A DNA stretch of 28,135 bases. Source: Phycisphaerae bacterium. GTDB lineage: Bacteria > Chloroflexota > Anaerolineae > 4572-78 > J111. The translations under genes and the position numbers were made by a program. Each line of letters begins with the position of its first letter. The stretch's first letter is position 1. This document shows positions 8,196 to 15,950 of the stretch, one piece after another. Where the stretch lies: the NCBI GenBank assembly GCA_028285035.1, contig JANQQF010000028.1, forward strand, positions 1 to 28,135, read 5' to 3'. The notes under the pieces were generated by a model. It was not told where the DNA came from, ran no database searches, and saw only the letters and a program-made list of their open reading frames with translations.

Positions 8196-10619
8196 TCACT
8201 GATATGTTAAACTTTCTTGTACGCTAATGGTGGTTGCACTTCTAGCAGGCAGCCAGCTGGCACCGACTGACAAAACGATGACAATAACCAGCCAGTAGAA
8301 TCCGCCCATTTCAGAATATTGGTATACAACTTCGCTCATCACAATGACCCCCAGAGCATTGCTCATCAACCAACTGGCTGGTAGACTCAGGGGCAAGGCA
8401 ATGACCCAGCTAAGCAGGCCCAGAGTCAACCCTTCGCCAATGAACAAACCAGCAATGGTCAGAGCTGAAGCCCCAATAGCTCGCATCACTCCGATTTCGC
8501 GCCGTCGTTCTAAAACATTAATAGATATCACGCCACTTAAAGCGATACTGCCGACAATGGCCATAACAACCGCCATCGTCCCCAACAAGCCGATAATAAT
8601 GCTAATATCCTGGCTGGCCAGAGTGATAATATCCTGTACCGTGTTCGCCCCATAAAACACGGAACCGGTACTTATCTTTTTCTGGTGAGCTGCAAAGTAT
8701 TCCTTTAACCCTTCGGCACCTGTGGTTTGAGCGTTCGCACTGTGATGGGTTAGCCTGACCATGACAGTGTTGGCTTTGTCGAAACTGTTGGTTTCCCGTA
8801 GCAGCGTCTCGCGTGGGACATGCGCCGATTGCGATATCAACCCATCAAAGACCAGTCCAACGACCAGCCAGTCGGATTTTCCTTTAACGCCGTAATCGAA
8901 AGTGACCCAATCGCCTACACCCACGCCCGCTCTGTCCGCCAATTGCTGGTTGAGGACGACGGCCTGGGTGTCACCCGGCTCAAGCCAGCGTCCGGCTCGT
9001 AATTCAGGGCCATACAAGGTGGTGGGGAGCGGCACGCCAAAGATAATCGCTACTTTATCATTGTTTGATTTTTGGGCCTGGATCGCAGGTCGAATTGAAA
9101 CGTTCTCAATCGCCCACATTTCTGCAGTCTCTACGTTTGGATAAGCCAACATCAAAGTCTTCACGCTGCCGATACGTTGGGCATCTTCAAACGTCAATGT
9201 TACATCAAACTTATAAATAGATTGTAGTAAATCACGATACGTATAATTGAGCGATGCCCCAGCCGACATCACCGTCATAAAAATCACCCCGCTACCAGTT
9301 AACGTAAGCAGAGTCAAGACAACTCGGTTCTTGTTGCGGAAGGTGTTGCTAATCATCAAGCCCAATTTTAGCGGAATGAATTTGAACTTGACCAGCAATT
9401 TTTCCAGCAATCCGGCTGTGCCGCCTACGCCGTAACTGTTAATGGCCTCACGCACGGTGATGTGCGCTCCGGCAAGGACAGGTATCATAGCTGCCAGGAG
9501 TGGGGCCAGCAGCGTAATCACAATCTGGGTTGCAATCGCAACAATTGAAACCTGAAATGGGCCGGGAATGAGGCCAAAAATAGCCATGAAAGAAGCGTAA
9601 AGACCATACGCCGCGATTGTACCCAACGGCAAAGCCAACAACAGAGCCAGCCCGCCATATACCAACACATTGCTCAAATAGATGCGTAATATCTGCCCAC
9701 TTTGCCCGCCAATCGCCTTCATCATGCCAATTTGATTAATCTGCTGGCTAACCAAAGCTGTCATCGAGGTAAAGACAAGGAGCAATCCCAAAATTAAAGA
9801 TAAAAATGCCATAGCCACTAAGACAAAATTTAGGCCGTCAATGGATTCATGAAAAGGATGCTGGTTCGGGTCGGTAATGGCTTTGCCAAAGATGTCGCCG
9901 GCCCCTTTTGATTCGATCCCCTGTTTTTTGAGATGATCTTGGATGTGATTGGCTAGGTCGGCCACAGCTATTTCGTCAAATGTTACTGCCGTTACACGCA
10001 CGATTCTAAAGCCCGATTGGCCAGTTAGTTCGGTGAAGTGGTTGCGAGTGGTGTAAAAGGTGGGATGCCCGCCGTAAGCTGAGGGAATCAGCAGTTGGTT
10101 AAACAGCATTCCACTCAACTCAACCTGCCGAACGCGGTCACCGATTACGGTTTTGTTATCAATCTGAAGGTAAATGGTATCGCCTTCTTGAAGGTTGTAG
10201 CCAGTTTCAATGCCCATTTGCTTACGTATAGGCCAATGACCACTTCTCAGTTCCAGGCGATTGAGTTTGAAATTATGGTAATCATCGCGGGCGATCAGAT
10301 GAGCGGCGGCCCAGCTATCATTCGGGGAGTGCCGCCATTTTATATTGGGGTCGATTAACTCGCCCTCAACTTTAACCACACCCCGAATTGACTTGATGGA
10401 GTCTAACATGTCTTGGTTAATGGGTGGGTCAAGCTCAAGCGAAATCATCGCTGGGGATGAGCTTTGCCAGACGTTTTGAATACCGACCCGCATCAGGTCA
10501 CTGGCCCCCAGTGTCATCCCTACCGCCAAAGCGCCAACGGCAATCGTCAATACTGACTGAATCGTGCGCCTTTTGTTTCGCCATAAATCATTCCAGATTT
10601 TATATCGTATGACACCCAT
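8196..10619 (-). CDS. ABC transporter permease with duplicated FtsX domain, 807 aa
   Basis: Integral membrane permease of the FtsX/MacB/LolCE type, which couples a cytoplasmic ATPase to mechanical work on extracytoplasmic substrates (lipoprotein, peptide or drug export). Visible segments: an N-terminal membrane helix (about 20-42), an extracytoplasmic domain, three helices at about 265-385 (first FtsX unit), another helix near 430 with a second extracytoplasmic domain, and three C-terminal helices (second FtsX unit, with the LERRREIGVMRAIGAS signature). The start is the ATG at 10619: GGAG lies seven bases upstream, while a TTG two codons earlier would sit one base from it. No ABC ATPase gene is in the window, so the partner must be elsewhere. 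A TetR operator lies between tetR and this gene. Confidence 0.9.
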   Translation of the reverse strand: MGVIRYKIWNDLWRNKRRTIQSVLTIAVGALAVGMTLGASDLMRVGIQNVWQSSSPAMISLELDPPINQDMLDSIKSIRGVVKVEGELIDPNIKWRHSPNDSWAAAHLIARDDYHNFKLNRLELRSGHWPIRKQMGIETGYNLQEGDTIYLQIDNKTVIGDRVRQVELSGMLFNQLLIPSAYGGHPTFYTTRNHFTELTGQSGFRIVRVTAVTFDEIAVADLANHIQDHLKKQGIESKGAGDIFGKAITDPNQHPFHESIDGLNFVLVAMAFLSLILGLLLVFTSMTALVSQQINQIGMMKAIGGQSGQILRIYLSNVLVYGGLALLLALPLGTIAAYGLYASFMAIFGLIPGPFQVSIVAIATQIVITLLAPLLAAMIPVLAGAHITVREAINSYGVGGTAGLLEKLLVKFKFIPLKLGLMISNTFRNKNRVVLTLLTLTGSGVIFMTVMSAGASLNYTYRDLLQSIYKFDVTLTFEDAQRIGSVKTLMLAYPNVETAEMWAIENVSIRPAIQAQKSNNDKVAIIFGVPLPTTLYGPELRAGRWLEPGDTQAVVLNQQLADRAGVGVGDWVTFDYGVKGKSDWLVVGLVFDGLISQSAHVPRETLLRETNSFDKANTVMVRLTHHSANAQTTGAEGLKEYFAAHQKKISTGSVFYGANTVQDIITLASQDISIIIGLLGTMAVVMAIVGSIALSGVISINVLERRREIGVMRAIGASALTIAGLFIGEGLTLGLLSWVIALPLSLPASWLMSNALGVIVMSEVVYQYSEMGGFYWLVIVIVLSVGASWLPARSATTISVQESLTYQ

Positions 10620-10639
10620 AATCAAACTCCAAATTACTT

Positions 10640-10657
10640 ACTTACCGTTTAGTAAGT
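10640..10657. promoter_or_regulatory. Predicted TetR operator before the permease gene
   Basis: The 18-bp palindrome ACTTACCGTTTAGTAAGT has six-base arms and lies 20 bases upstream of the permease start. It differs at one base from the palindrome before the tetR gene (11291-11308). Binding by the adjacent TetR is inferred. No convincing -35/-10 pair was found here, so it could act on read-through transcription or on a weak internal promoter. Confidence 0.8.
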
Positions 10658-10672
10658 TGATGGTAAAAAAAA

Positions 10673-11275
10673 TTAATTAACGATACCCAGCCAGGTATTT
10701 TCAAACATTTTTTGACTCATTGTTTCCAAATCGGTATCAGCATTAAAAATGCTCATCAAAAAAGTTCCTTCAAGGGCCGCAAACATTTGAAAGGCAAAGG
10801 CATCTGGGTGAATGTCGGTACGAATTTCACCACTAGCCTGGGCTTCTTTAATTTTGTCAGCCATCATATTGCGAATGTGCGTATAAAATGTATCAATGCG
10901 CTGCCTAACTTCGGGGAAGATTTTAATCCCTTCAAACATGAGCATATACGTGTGAAACTTCGGGGTCTTGCTATCGCCTACGTCGGTAAGTGTGGTCATT
11001 GACCCTTTTACATCTTTAGGCATACTAAACAACATTTGTAGCATTTCCTGTACAGATACATCGGCCTCGACAATGGATAGGGTCCATTTTTCCAATTCGG
11101 TTATAAAGCCATCGACAACAGCCAAAAACAACACTTCTTTACTTTCAAAATGGTAATAGATAGCCGGTTTGGTAATACCTATCTGTTTCGCAATATCCGT
11201 TAGCGAAGTTCTTTCATAACCATTGTTGATGAATAGTTCCAACGCTACGGATATAATTTGTTGTTTTGTCTGCAT
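10673..11275 (-). CDS. TetR/AcrR-family repressor, 200 aa
   Basis: One-component regulator with an N-terminal helix-turn-helix (about residues 8-52: ALELFINNGYERTSLTDIA then ITKPAIYYHFESKEVLF) and a helical ligand-binding/dimer domain. The start at 11275 is preferred: GAAGGG lies six bases upstream, and a longer frame from 11323 would run through the operator and over the promoter. The gene is first in a same-strand row with the permease and the sigma factor; the permease starts 53 bases after its stop. Twin palindromes before tetR and before the permease suggest it represses itself and the transporter until a ligand, perhaps the transport substrate, binds. Confidence 0.92.
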   Translation of the reverse strand: MQTKQQIISVALELFINNGYERTSLTDIAKQIGITKPAIYYHFESKEVLFLAVVDGFITELEKWTLSIVEADVSVQEMLQMLFSMPKDVKGSMTTLTDVGDSKTPKFHTYMLMFEGIKIFPEVRQRIDTFYTHIRNMMADKIKEAQASGEIRTDIHPDAFAFQMFAALEGTFLMSIFNADTDLETMSQKMFENTWLGIVN

Positions 11276-11290
11276 CACAAACCCTTCATT

Positions 11291-11338
11291 ACTTACCGTT
11301 AAGTAAGTGGATTTTACCTGCATCTAGGGAAATGTCAA
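11291..11338 (-). promoter_or_regulatory. tetR promoter with overlapping operator
   Basis: On the minus strand TTGACA (11338-11333), a 16-base spacer and TAAAAT (11316-11311) form a near-consensus sigma-70 promoter. The palindrome ACTTACCGTTAAGTAAGT (11291-11308) begins two bases beyond the -10 and covers the expected transcription start. This position suits autorepression. Confidence 0.82.
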
Positions 11339-11500
11339 AAAACAGTATCGTTTTTTAAGATTTTCAAGATAGAGAGGAGGCCAGTTTAACACAATCAGAA
11401 CTTTAATCTCCTCTTAACATCCCTCTCACGTTCTATTAAATTTTTAGGACTATTTTTGGATCGATTTATCAATTTGTATTTAACTCAAGAGGAGACGTTT

Positions 11501-12208
11501 ATGTCACACAAATCTTTTGTTCTATTAATTAGTATTTTCATTGTAGCCGTCCTAGCTGCTTGTGGATCTGTTGCGCCTGCAGATAACCAGGACACAGCCG
11601 CAAGTCAACCAGCGGCGGAAGAAGCCGTTGTAGAAGAGGTAGCGCCTGCTCAAGAAGCAGCAGAGTCCGCAAGCGGCGAAGAGGCAACCTATACCATTGA
11701 TACCGCCGCTAGTACTGTAGTTTGGACAGGCTCTAAGCCAATTGGCTCTTCAGAGTCGGGAACCATCAACTTAGCCGAGGGTCAAATGATCTTCACGGGG
11801 AACCAGCTTATGTCTGGTTCATTTACGATTGATATGACAACCATCACCCCCACAGACCTAAGTGGCGGTATGGCCGATCGCTTAGCCGGACACCTAAACT
11901 CGGATGAGTTCTTTGGGGTCGAGACCTATCCTACCTCGATGTTAGTCCTCAAATCTGCCGAGCCAACCGATGTTGACAATCAATATCTCGTCACTGCTGA
12001 TCTTACCATCAAAGAGACAACTGAAGAGATCACCTTTCTCACAGATGTAACAGTTGACGACAGCACACTGAATGCGACCGCAAATATTGTCTTTGATCGG
12101 GCTAAATTTGATGTCCAATATGGCTCTGGATCATTCTTCGATAACTTAGGGGATGATCTGATTAGCGATGAGGTTGAGATGACGGTAACATTGGTAGCAA
12201 TGCGTTAA
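11501..12208 (+). CDS. YceI-family lipoprotein, 235 aa
   Basis: Exported lipoprotein with a YceI-like lipocalin-type beta-barrel, a family that binds isoprenoid or other lipid-like molecules at or outside the membrane. The signal peptide is residues 1-20, with Leu-Ala-Ala-Cys21. A Glu/Ala/Gln-rich linker runs to about 60. The YceI domain covers about 62-235, opening with TYTIDTAASTVVWTGSKP and holding the family's conserved stretch around GHLNSDEFFGVETYPTS near residue 130 and the FDRAKFDVQYGSGSFFDNL segment near 205. The ATG at 11501 has AGAGGAG seven bases upstream; an in-frame TTG upstream has none. It stands alone on its strand, ending in a shared hairpin. The ligand is unknown. Confidence 0.92.
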   Translation: MSHKSFVLLISIFIVAVLAACGSVAPADNQDTAASQPAAEEAVVEEVAPAQEAAESASGEEATYTIDTAASTVVWTGSKPIGSSESGTINLAEGQMIFTGNQLMSGSFTIDMTTITPTDLSGGMADRLAGHLNSDEFFGVETYPTSMLVLKSAEPTDVDNQYLVTADLTIKETTEEITFLTDVTVDDSTLNATANIVFDRAKFDVQYGSGSFFDNLGDDLISDEVEMTVTLVAMR

Positions 12209-12257
12209 TCGAAGAGGCAATCATCGGTTAATCGAACATCCTACAGGCAACAAACAA

Positions 12258-12294
12258 AAAGGGTAGTTTCCGTTCAATTGGGAAACTACCCTTT
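12258..12294. terminator. Bidirectional terminator hairpin between convergent genes
   Basis: A perfect 14-bp stem (AAAGGGTAGTTTCC and complement) with a nine-base loop lies 50 bases after the YceI gene and 66 bases after the end of the membrane-protein gene on the other strand. A T run follows it on the minus strand (five T), with only three on the plus strand. Confidence 0.8.
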
Positions 12295-12359
12295 CAATCT
12301 TGTCCAAAAAATGGCAGGGGACATTCAAACTCGTCAGAGCGAGTATCTCATATTTTTAA

Positions 12360-12953
12360 TTACTTGCTCGCCCGCACTGTTTTGCCAGTGAAAAATCTTT
12401 GCATCCACATAACCAATAGTCCGATCAGTACGACTCCGCCCAAGAACCAGCCCAGATAAAAGAACCCTTGCTTGCCAAGGGTGAACCCTGAGTTCAGGAA
12501 GCTCAACCACCATAAATCATATTGCCCTCTAAACGCAATAAGTATCAAGATTGAAATATTTTCTAAAGCATCCATCAGGGGCGCAAGCAAGAAGCACGCA
12601 ATCGCTAATATGCCTAATTTGTGAAAAACACTACCTTTATCAAATGGTTTGATGATTAACAGGGTCAGGAACGTGAAAAACAATAGTGTGCCAATGATGA
12701 TCCCAATATCTAAATACTGTACAGTGACAAACAAATCCAAGGTGCCTTGACGTTCTAACACATTGAGATTGTCTTGCTTCAATTGTAAATCAAACGTTAG
12801 CGGAACACCGCCAAAATCAGCCCCAGGATAATTAACCTGAGAAAAGGCAGCCTCTGTGTTGAGACCACCCACCATCATAATGGCGAAGCCAATGACAAGC
12901 CATATGATAATGGTTTTAGTTTTTAAGCTCGTCAGAAATTTAAAGATGTTCAT
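12360..12953 (-). CDS. Integral membrane protein of unknown function, 197 aa
   Basis: I do not recognise the family. Four hydrophobic segments are visible: about 15-33 (IIIWLVIGFAIMMVGG), 80-103, 113-135 and 160-185. An extracytoplasmic loop of about 45 residues separates the first two. The C-terminus is basic (Thr-Val-Arg-Ala-Ser-Lys), consistent with a cytoplasmic end. The ATG has GGAG seven bases upstream. No operon partner lies on the same strand; it converges with the YceI gene. Confidence 0.75.
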   Translation of the reverse strand: MNIFKFLTSLKTKTIIIWLVIGFAIMMVGGLNTEAAFSQVNYPGADFGGVPLTFDLQLKQDNLNVLERQGTLDLFVTVQYLDIGIIIGTLLFFTFLTLLIIKPFDKGSVFHKLGILAIACFLLAPLMDALENISILILIAFRGQYDLWWLSFLNSGFTLGKQGFFYLGWFLGGVVLIGLLVMWMQRFFTGKTVRASK

Positions 12954-13226
12954 TTTTTATCTCCACTTGGTTATCAAGTTAAACTTATTTCATACCAGAC
13001 AAAGATTGTTGCCTTGCGTATATTTATCCTTAGAATAAAGCAGTTAGTCACCCAAAACAATGACCCGCCGTCTCAATAAATTGACATTTGGTAACATACG
13101 AACCCGGATATAGAAATCTAAACAAAATCTAGTGCTTTTAACGATCACCAAACGTTGGCAGAGTACGAATCCAAAAAATTTCAAGTGAACAAACTACTTA
13201 ACTTATCACAAAAATAGGAGTAGATT

Positions 13227-13601
13227 ATGATTGGTAAAGAACCACAAATTTCAATTGTTGTTGGCGTTATACTAACTTTCGTAGCAATTATCAGCGCCAC
13301 CGTAACAGGAACATCAAGCATCACCGCTTGGATCCCAGCATTTTTTGGAGTGCCTATTGCGATTCTTGGGGCTTTGGCCCTTAATCCAAATCGGCTCAAG
13401 ACGATGATGCACATTGTGGCTGGATTGGCCTTGCTTGGGGCCGTGGGATCGTTAAACGTCATTCCTGATTTATTTGGAGGATCGGCCAGTACCGCCTCTA
13501 TTGTTGCCCGACTGGCGATGCTATTGCTATGTGGTGGCTTGCTTTACGTTAGCGTCATGTCTTTTATTCAGACGCGAAGAAATAAACGAAAAGAAGTTTA
13601 A
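13227..13601 (+). CDS. Small membrane protein, 124 aa
   Basis: Four hydrophobic helices (about 8-28, 33-52, 60-80, 90-112) and a basic cytoplasmic tail (Arg-Arg-Asn-Lys-Arg-Lys). No conserved catalytic motif is visible and the function is unknown. GGAG lies six bases before the ATG. The nucleotidyltransferase gene begins 27 bases after its stop, so the two are likely one transcript, with the acetyltransferase gene as third member. Confidence 0.75.
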   Translation: MIGKEPQISIVVGVILTFVAIISATVTGTSSITAWIPAFFGVPIAILGALALNPNRLKTMMHIVAGLALLGAVGSLNVIPDLFGGSASTASIVARLAMLLLCGGLLYVSVMSFIQTRRNKRKEV

Positions 13602-13628
13602 CGTGACTTAAAGACAGGGAAGAAAGTT

Positions 13629-14441
13629 ATGAACAACAATGTTGCCCGTGACTTACAGACACGGGAAGCTGAGCGTAGCGAAACCTTGCAACGAATCATT
13701 ACCTATCTGGAAAATGACGATCGAGTGGTGGCCGCTTGGGTCACTGGGTCACTAGGTCGTCAGGACACCGATGGCCTTAGTGACATTGATGTAAAAATAG
13801 CCGTTCTGGATGAACACAGTGACATCATGAATGAAACAAGGCAGGAGCAGGCGAGACAAGTTGGGACACCCTTACTCATTCAAGAAGCACCCCATAATGC
13901 ACCGCCGAGTGGGGCTTATTTGCTGGTGATGTACGAAGGCAGTTGTGGTCCAATTCACGTGGATTGGATGTGGCAGCCACAATCGCTCGCCCGCATTCCT
14001 GCCGAAGCTCACATTTTATTTGACCGGGTGGGCTTACTACCTGAACCGCCTGTGGCACGACCCATGGGCCAGGCATTACGTGATCAATTGACAGAGCGGA
14101 CGGTCTTCTTTTGGATGATGGTTCAAATCGCGGCCAAGAAAAGTGCGCGTGGCGAGATGTGGGCCGCGATCATCGTCTTGAACTACGTTAATCACGCTTT
14201 TCGCCAGATCAAATGGCTACTAGGACTGACTACCGAGTTACCGTTTCTCGAAAATCGTACGCAAGACCCATTACCCGCAGAACCCAAAGTACTCTTGAAA
14301 CAGGTTCGGTTAGTGGCAAAAGAAGTAGAGGATTTGACCGAACAGATTATGGCTTTGGGCGGAGAGGTGCCAGAACAGGTCATCCCGGCGGCCTATCGAT
14401 TTTTCGATTTGACCGAAGCGATGATCGATGAAAGGGAGTAA
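13629..14441 (+). CDS. Aminoglycoside-type nucleotidyltransferase domain protein, 270 aa
   Basis: Pol-beta-like nucleotidyltransferase fold. The signature Gly40-Ser41, ten residues, Asp52-Ile-Asp54 is intact and would bind Mg-nucleotide; a third acidic residue is likely the Asp in HVDWMW near 113. The C-terminal half (about 155-265) is helical, as in aminoglycoside/lincosamide adenylyltransferases, where it helps bind the acceptor. The substrate cannot be told from sequence; a resistance role is possible but unproven, and many such genes are of unknown function. It sits 27 bases after a small membrane protein and 6 bases before a GNAT acetyltransferase. Nucleotidyltransferase and acetyltransferase neighbours are reminiscent of small-molecule modification pairs. 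Confidence 0.85.
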   Translation: MNNNVARDLQTREAERSETLQRIITYLENDDRVVAAWVTGSLGRQDTDGLSDIDVKIAVLDEHSDIMNETRQEQARQVGTPLLIQEAPHNAPPSGAYLLVMYEGSCGPIHVDWMWQPQSLARIPAEAHILFDRVGLLPEPPVARPMGQALRDQLTERTVFFWMMVQIAAKKSARGEMWAAIIVLNYVNHAFRQIKWLLGLTTELPFLENRTQDPLPAEPKVLLKQVRLVAKEVEDLTEQIMALGGEVPEQVIPAAYRFFDLTEAMIDERE

Positions 14442-14447
14442 GGTCAA

Positions 14448-15027
14448 GTGAGTAATCACAGTCCATTGACAAAAGTTGAGATACGCCCGTATCAAAATGA
14501 GGACGAAGCTGAAGTAGCTCAGGTCAACAGACAGGTTAAACCCTATCGACCTGAGGATCAGGCAGACGTGGCGGCGATGTTTGAGCGAGCTCACAAAGCC
14601 GAGCACCAACAAAATCCCTGTTGGATGAGCCTCATGGATACGGGACTGAATGATACCCCAGATAATTATCTCGAGTTTTGGGTCGCGGAGTTAATCAATA
14701 CTGAAGGCTCACAGATTGTAGGGACGATTGGGCTCCGACACTTTGATGCAATGGTTGAAGTTCCAGTAAAGTGTGCAGTCGGGCGTGAGCTTACCAATGA
14801 AAATCCGGTTAAGTTGTGCCGACTGCGGGTCTTATCAAGTGTACGCGGTCCGCGAGTTGGTCGACGATTGGGGCAAACGGTAATTGAGTACGCCCAAGAA
14901 GCAGGGCACAAATCGATGATAGTAAACACCACCACCCCTCAGCAGCCCGCCTTACAACTGTATGAAAGGGTTCCAAGAAGTGGGATACTCGTATATTGGT
15001 CGGTATGAGTTACTGACCCAGACGTAA
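14448..15027 (+). pseudogene. GNAT acetyltransferase with a C-terminal frameshift
   Basis: GNAT-family N-acetyltransferase, which would move an acetyl group from acetyl-CoA to an amine. It starts at GTG with AAGG upstream, six bases after the previous stop. The acetyl-CoA-binding motif A is at about residues 122-148 (LRVLSSVRGPRVGRRLGQ). Motif B begins normally (PALQLYER, to residue 174), then the frame runs to an early TGA at 15008. From 14968 another frame reads GFQEVGYSYIGRYELLTQT and stops at 15027, exactly the Tyr-Glu-Arg-x-Gly-Phe ending expected for the family. The likely lesion is around 14967-14972. The N-terminus holds a doubled start motif (IRPYQNEDEAEV, then VKPYRPEDQADV). It may still fold in shortened form (186 aa), or the shift may be an assembly error. 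Confidence 0.82.
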
Positions 15028-15158
15028 CTTTCTAAACTTTTCAAGATGGTTCATGAAACAAAAAATCTTGTTTAGTTTTCTATGTCCGGGCCAGTAGTAT
15101 GATTAAAACGATCCTTGTAAGTGAATAAGGGGGTAGAAATCAAATTCAAAATCCGTGC

Positions 15159-15187
15159 TTGACTGAACGCTCAGTTTGTGATATAGT
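15159..15187 (+). promoter_or_regulatory. Promoter and operator 1 of the leaderless tetR
   Basis: TTGACT (15159-15164), a 17-base spacer and TATAGT (15182-15187) form a strong sigma-70 promoter. The operator TGACTGAACGCTCAGTTT (15160-15177) overlaps the -35 and spacer. The ATG at 15195 is only eight bases after the -10, where transcription should begin, so the message appears leaderless. Confidence 0.82.
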
Positions 15188-15194
15188 ATGGCCT

Positions 15195-15761
15195 ATGAAC
15201 GATACACGAACACAAATTATTGAAGCTTCAATTGATTTATTTGCTCAATCAGGCTTCTGGAACACACCGACATCCAAAATAGTTAAACATGCCAAGGTTT
15301 CCACCGGAACGTTGTTCAACTATTTCGACTCAAAGAATGGCCTGATTGATGAGGTATTCTTGCAATTGCAACAAGAACAAGCCTCGCATATCGAGGATGG
15401 GTACCCTAAGGATGGCTCGGTTAAAGAGCGAGTCGAGCATCTTTGGTTTCGCTATATTGATTGGGGGGTACGCTTTCCCGTTCGTTACAGGCTGCTTCAG
15501 CAACTAAAAATGTCTGACCTGATCAGCAGAGAGACCAAAGATCAATCATGGTCTGAATGGTCATTTGCAATGACATTGGTGCCGGAAGCCATCGAAACGG
15601 GCGTCTATCGTGAGGCCCCGGCTGAGTTTGTTATTCGGCTTGGCTTTGCTCAACGTGATGCGGCAACCGATTATGCCATCACATTTGAATTGACCGATAT
15701 GGCGCTCACAAAGCATATCGCTAATTCTTTTGAAATCTATTGGACCGGTATCGCAAGTTAA
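15195..15761 (+). CDS. TetR-family repressor, 188 aa
   Basis: N-terminal TetR helix-turn-helix (about residues 5-50: IIEASIDLFAQSGFWNTPTS, then KVSTGTLFNYFDSKNGLID) followed by a helical ligand-binding domain. The ATG at 15195 is chosen because an in-frame TTG at 15159 lies inside the -35 box. No Shine-Dalgarno precedes the ATG and the promoter ends eight bases away, so translation is probably leaderless. Three closely matching palindromes lie before it, just after it and before the SnoaL-like genes, so it most likely represses itself and those genes. The inducer is unknown. Confidence 0.9.
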   Translation: MNDTRTQIIEASIDLFAQSGFWNTPTSKIVKHAKVSTGTLFNYFDSKNGLIDEVFLQLQQEQASHIEDGYPKDGSVKERVEHLWFRYIDWGVRFPVRYRLLQQLKMSDLISRETKDQSWSEWSFAMTLVPEAIETGVYREAPAEFVIRLGFAQRDAATDYAITFELTDMALTKHIANSFEIYWTGIAS

Positions 15762-15777
15762 ATTTTTTACATCAAAA

Positions 15778-15795
15778 TGACTGAACACTCAATCA
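15778..15795. promoter_or_regulatory. TetR operator 2 (TGACTGAACACTCAATCA)
   Basis: Matches operator 3 at 17 of 18 positions and operator 1 at 15 of 18. It lies 16 bases after the tetR stop. A possible -10 (TAATAG at 15801) follows at the spacing seen in operator 1, with the operator's first bases serving as a weak -35. The short leader after it contains AGAGG followed by ATG-AAA-TAA (15838-15846), a two-codon frame. Confidence 0.8.
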
Positions 15796-15887
15796 CATTG
15801 TAATAGTCAAAAATGTTACATTGATCAAAGAGGTACTATGAAATAATTCAAGGTTACAAATAATTCAGAAATTTTTTTACACCAGTG

Positions 15888-15905
15888 TGACTGAACGCTC
15901 AATCA
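15888..15905. promoter_or_regulatory. TetR operator 3 (TGACTGAACGCTCAATCA), upstream of the SnoaL-like genes
   Basis: Palindrome of the form TGAyTGArCGyTCArTCA, 45 bases before the first SnoaL-like start. GTGACT (15887-15892) and the AT-rich TATATC (15911-15916) stand at -35/-10 spacing, as in operator 1. The predicted regulator is the TetR at 15195. Confidence 0.82.
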
Positions 15906-15950
15906 TAAAATATATCAAAAATAAATTATTATCCAAAAAGGAAACAAAAA

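Noticed and set aside
13081..13114. TTGACA and TATAGA as a promoter for the small membrane protein
   Set aside because: The spacing is 22 bases, too long for a sigma-70 promoter.
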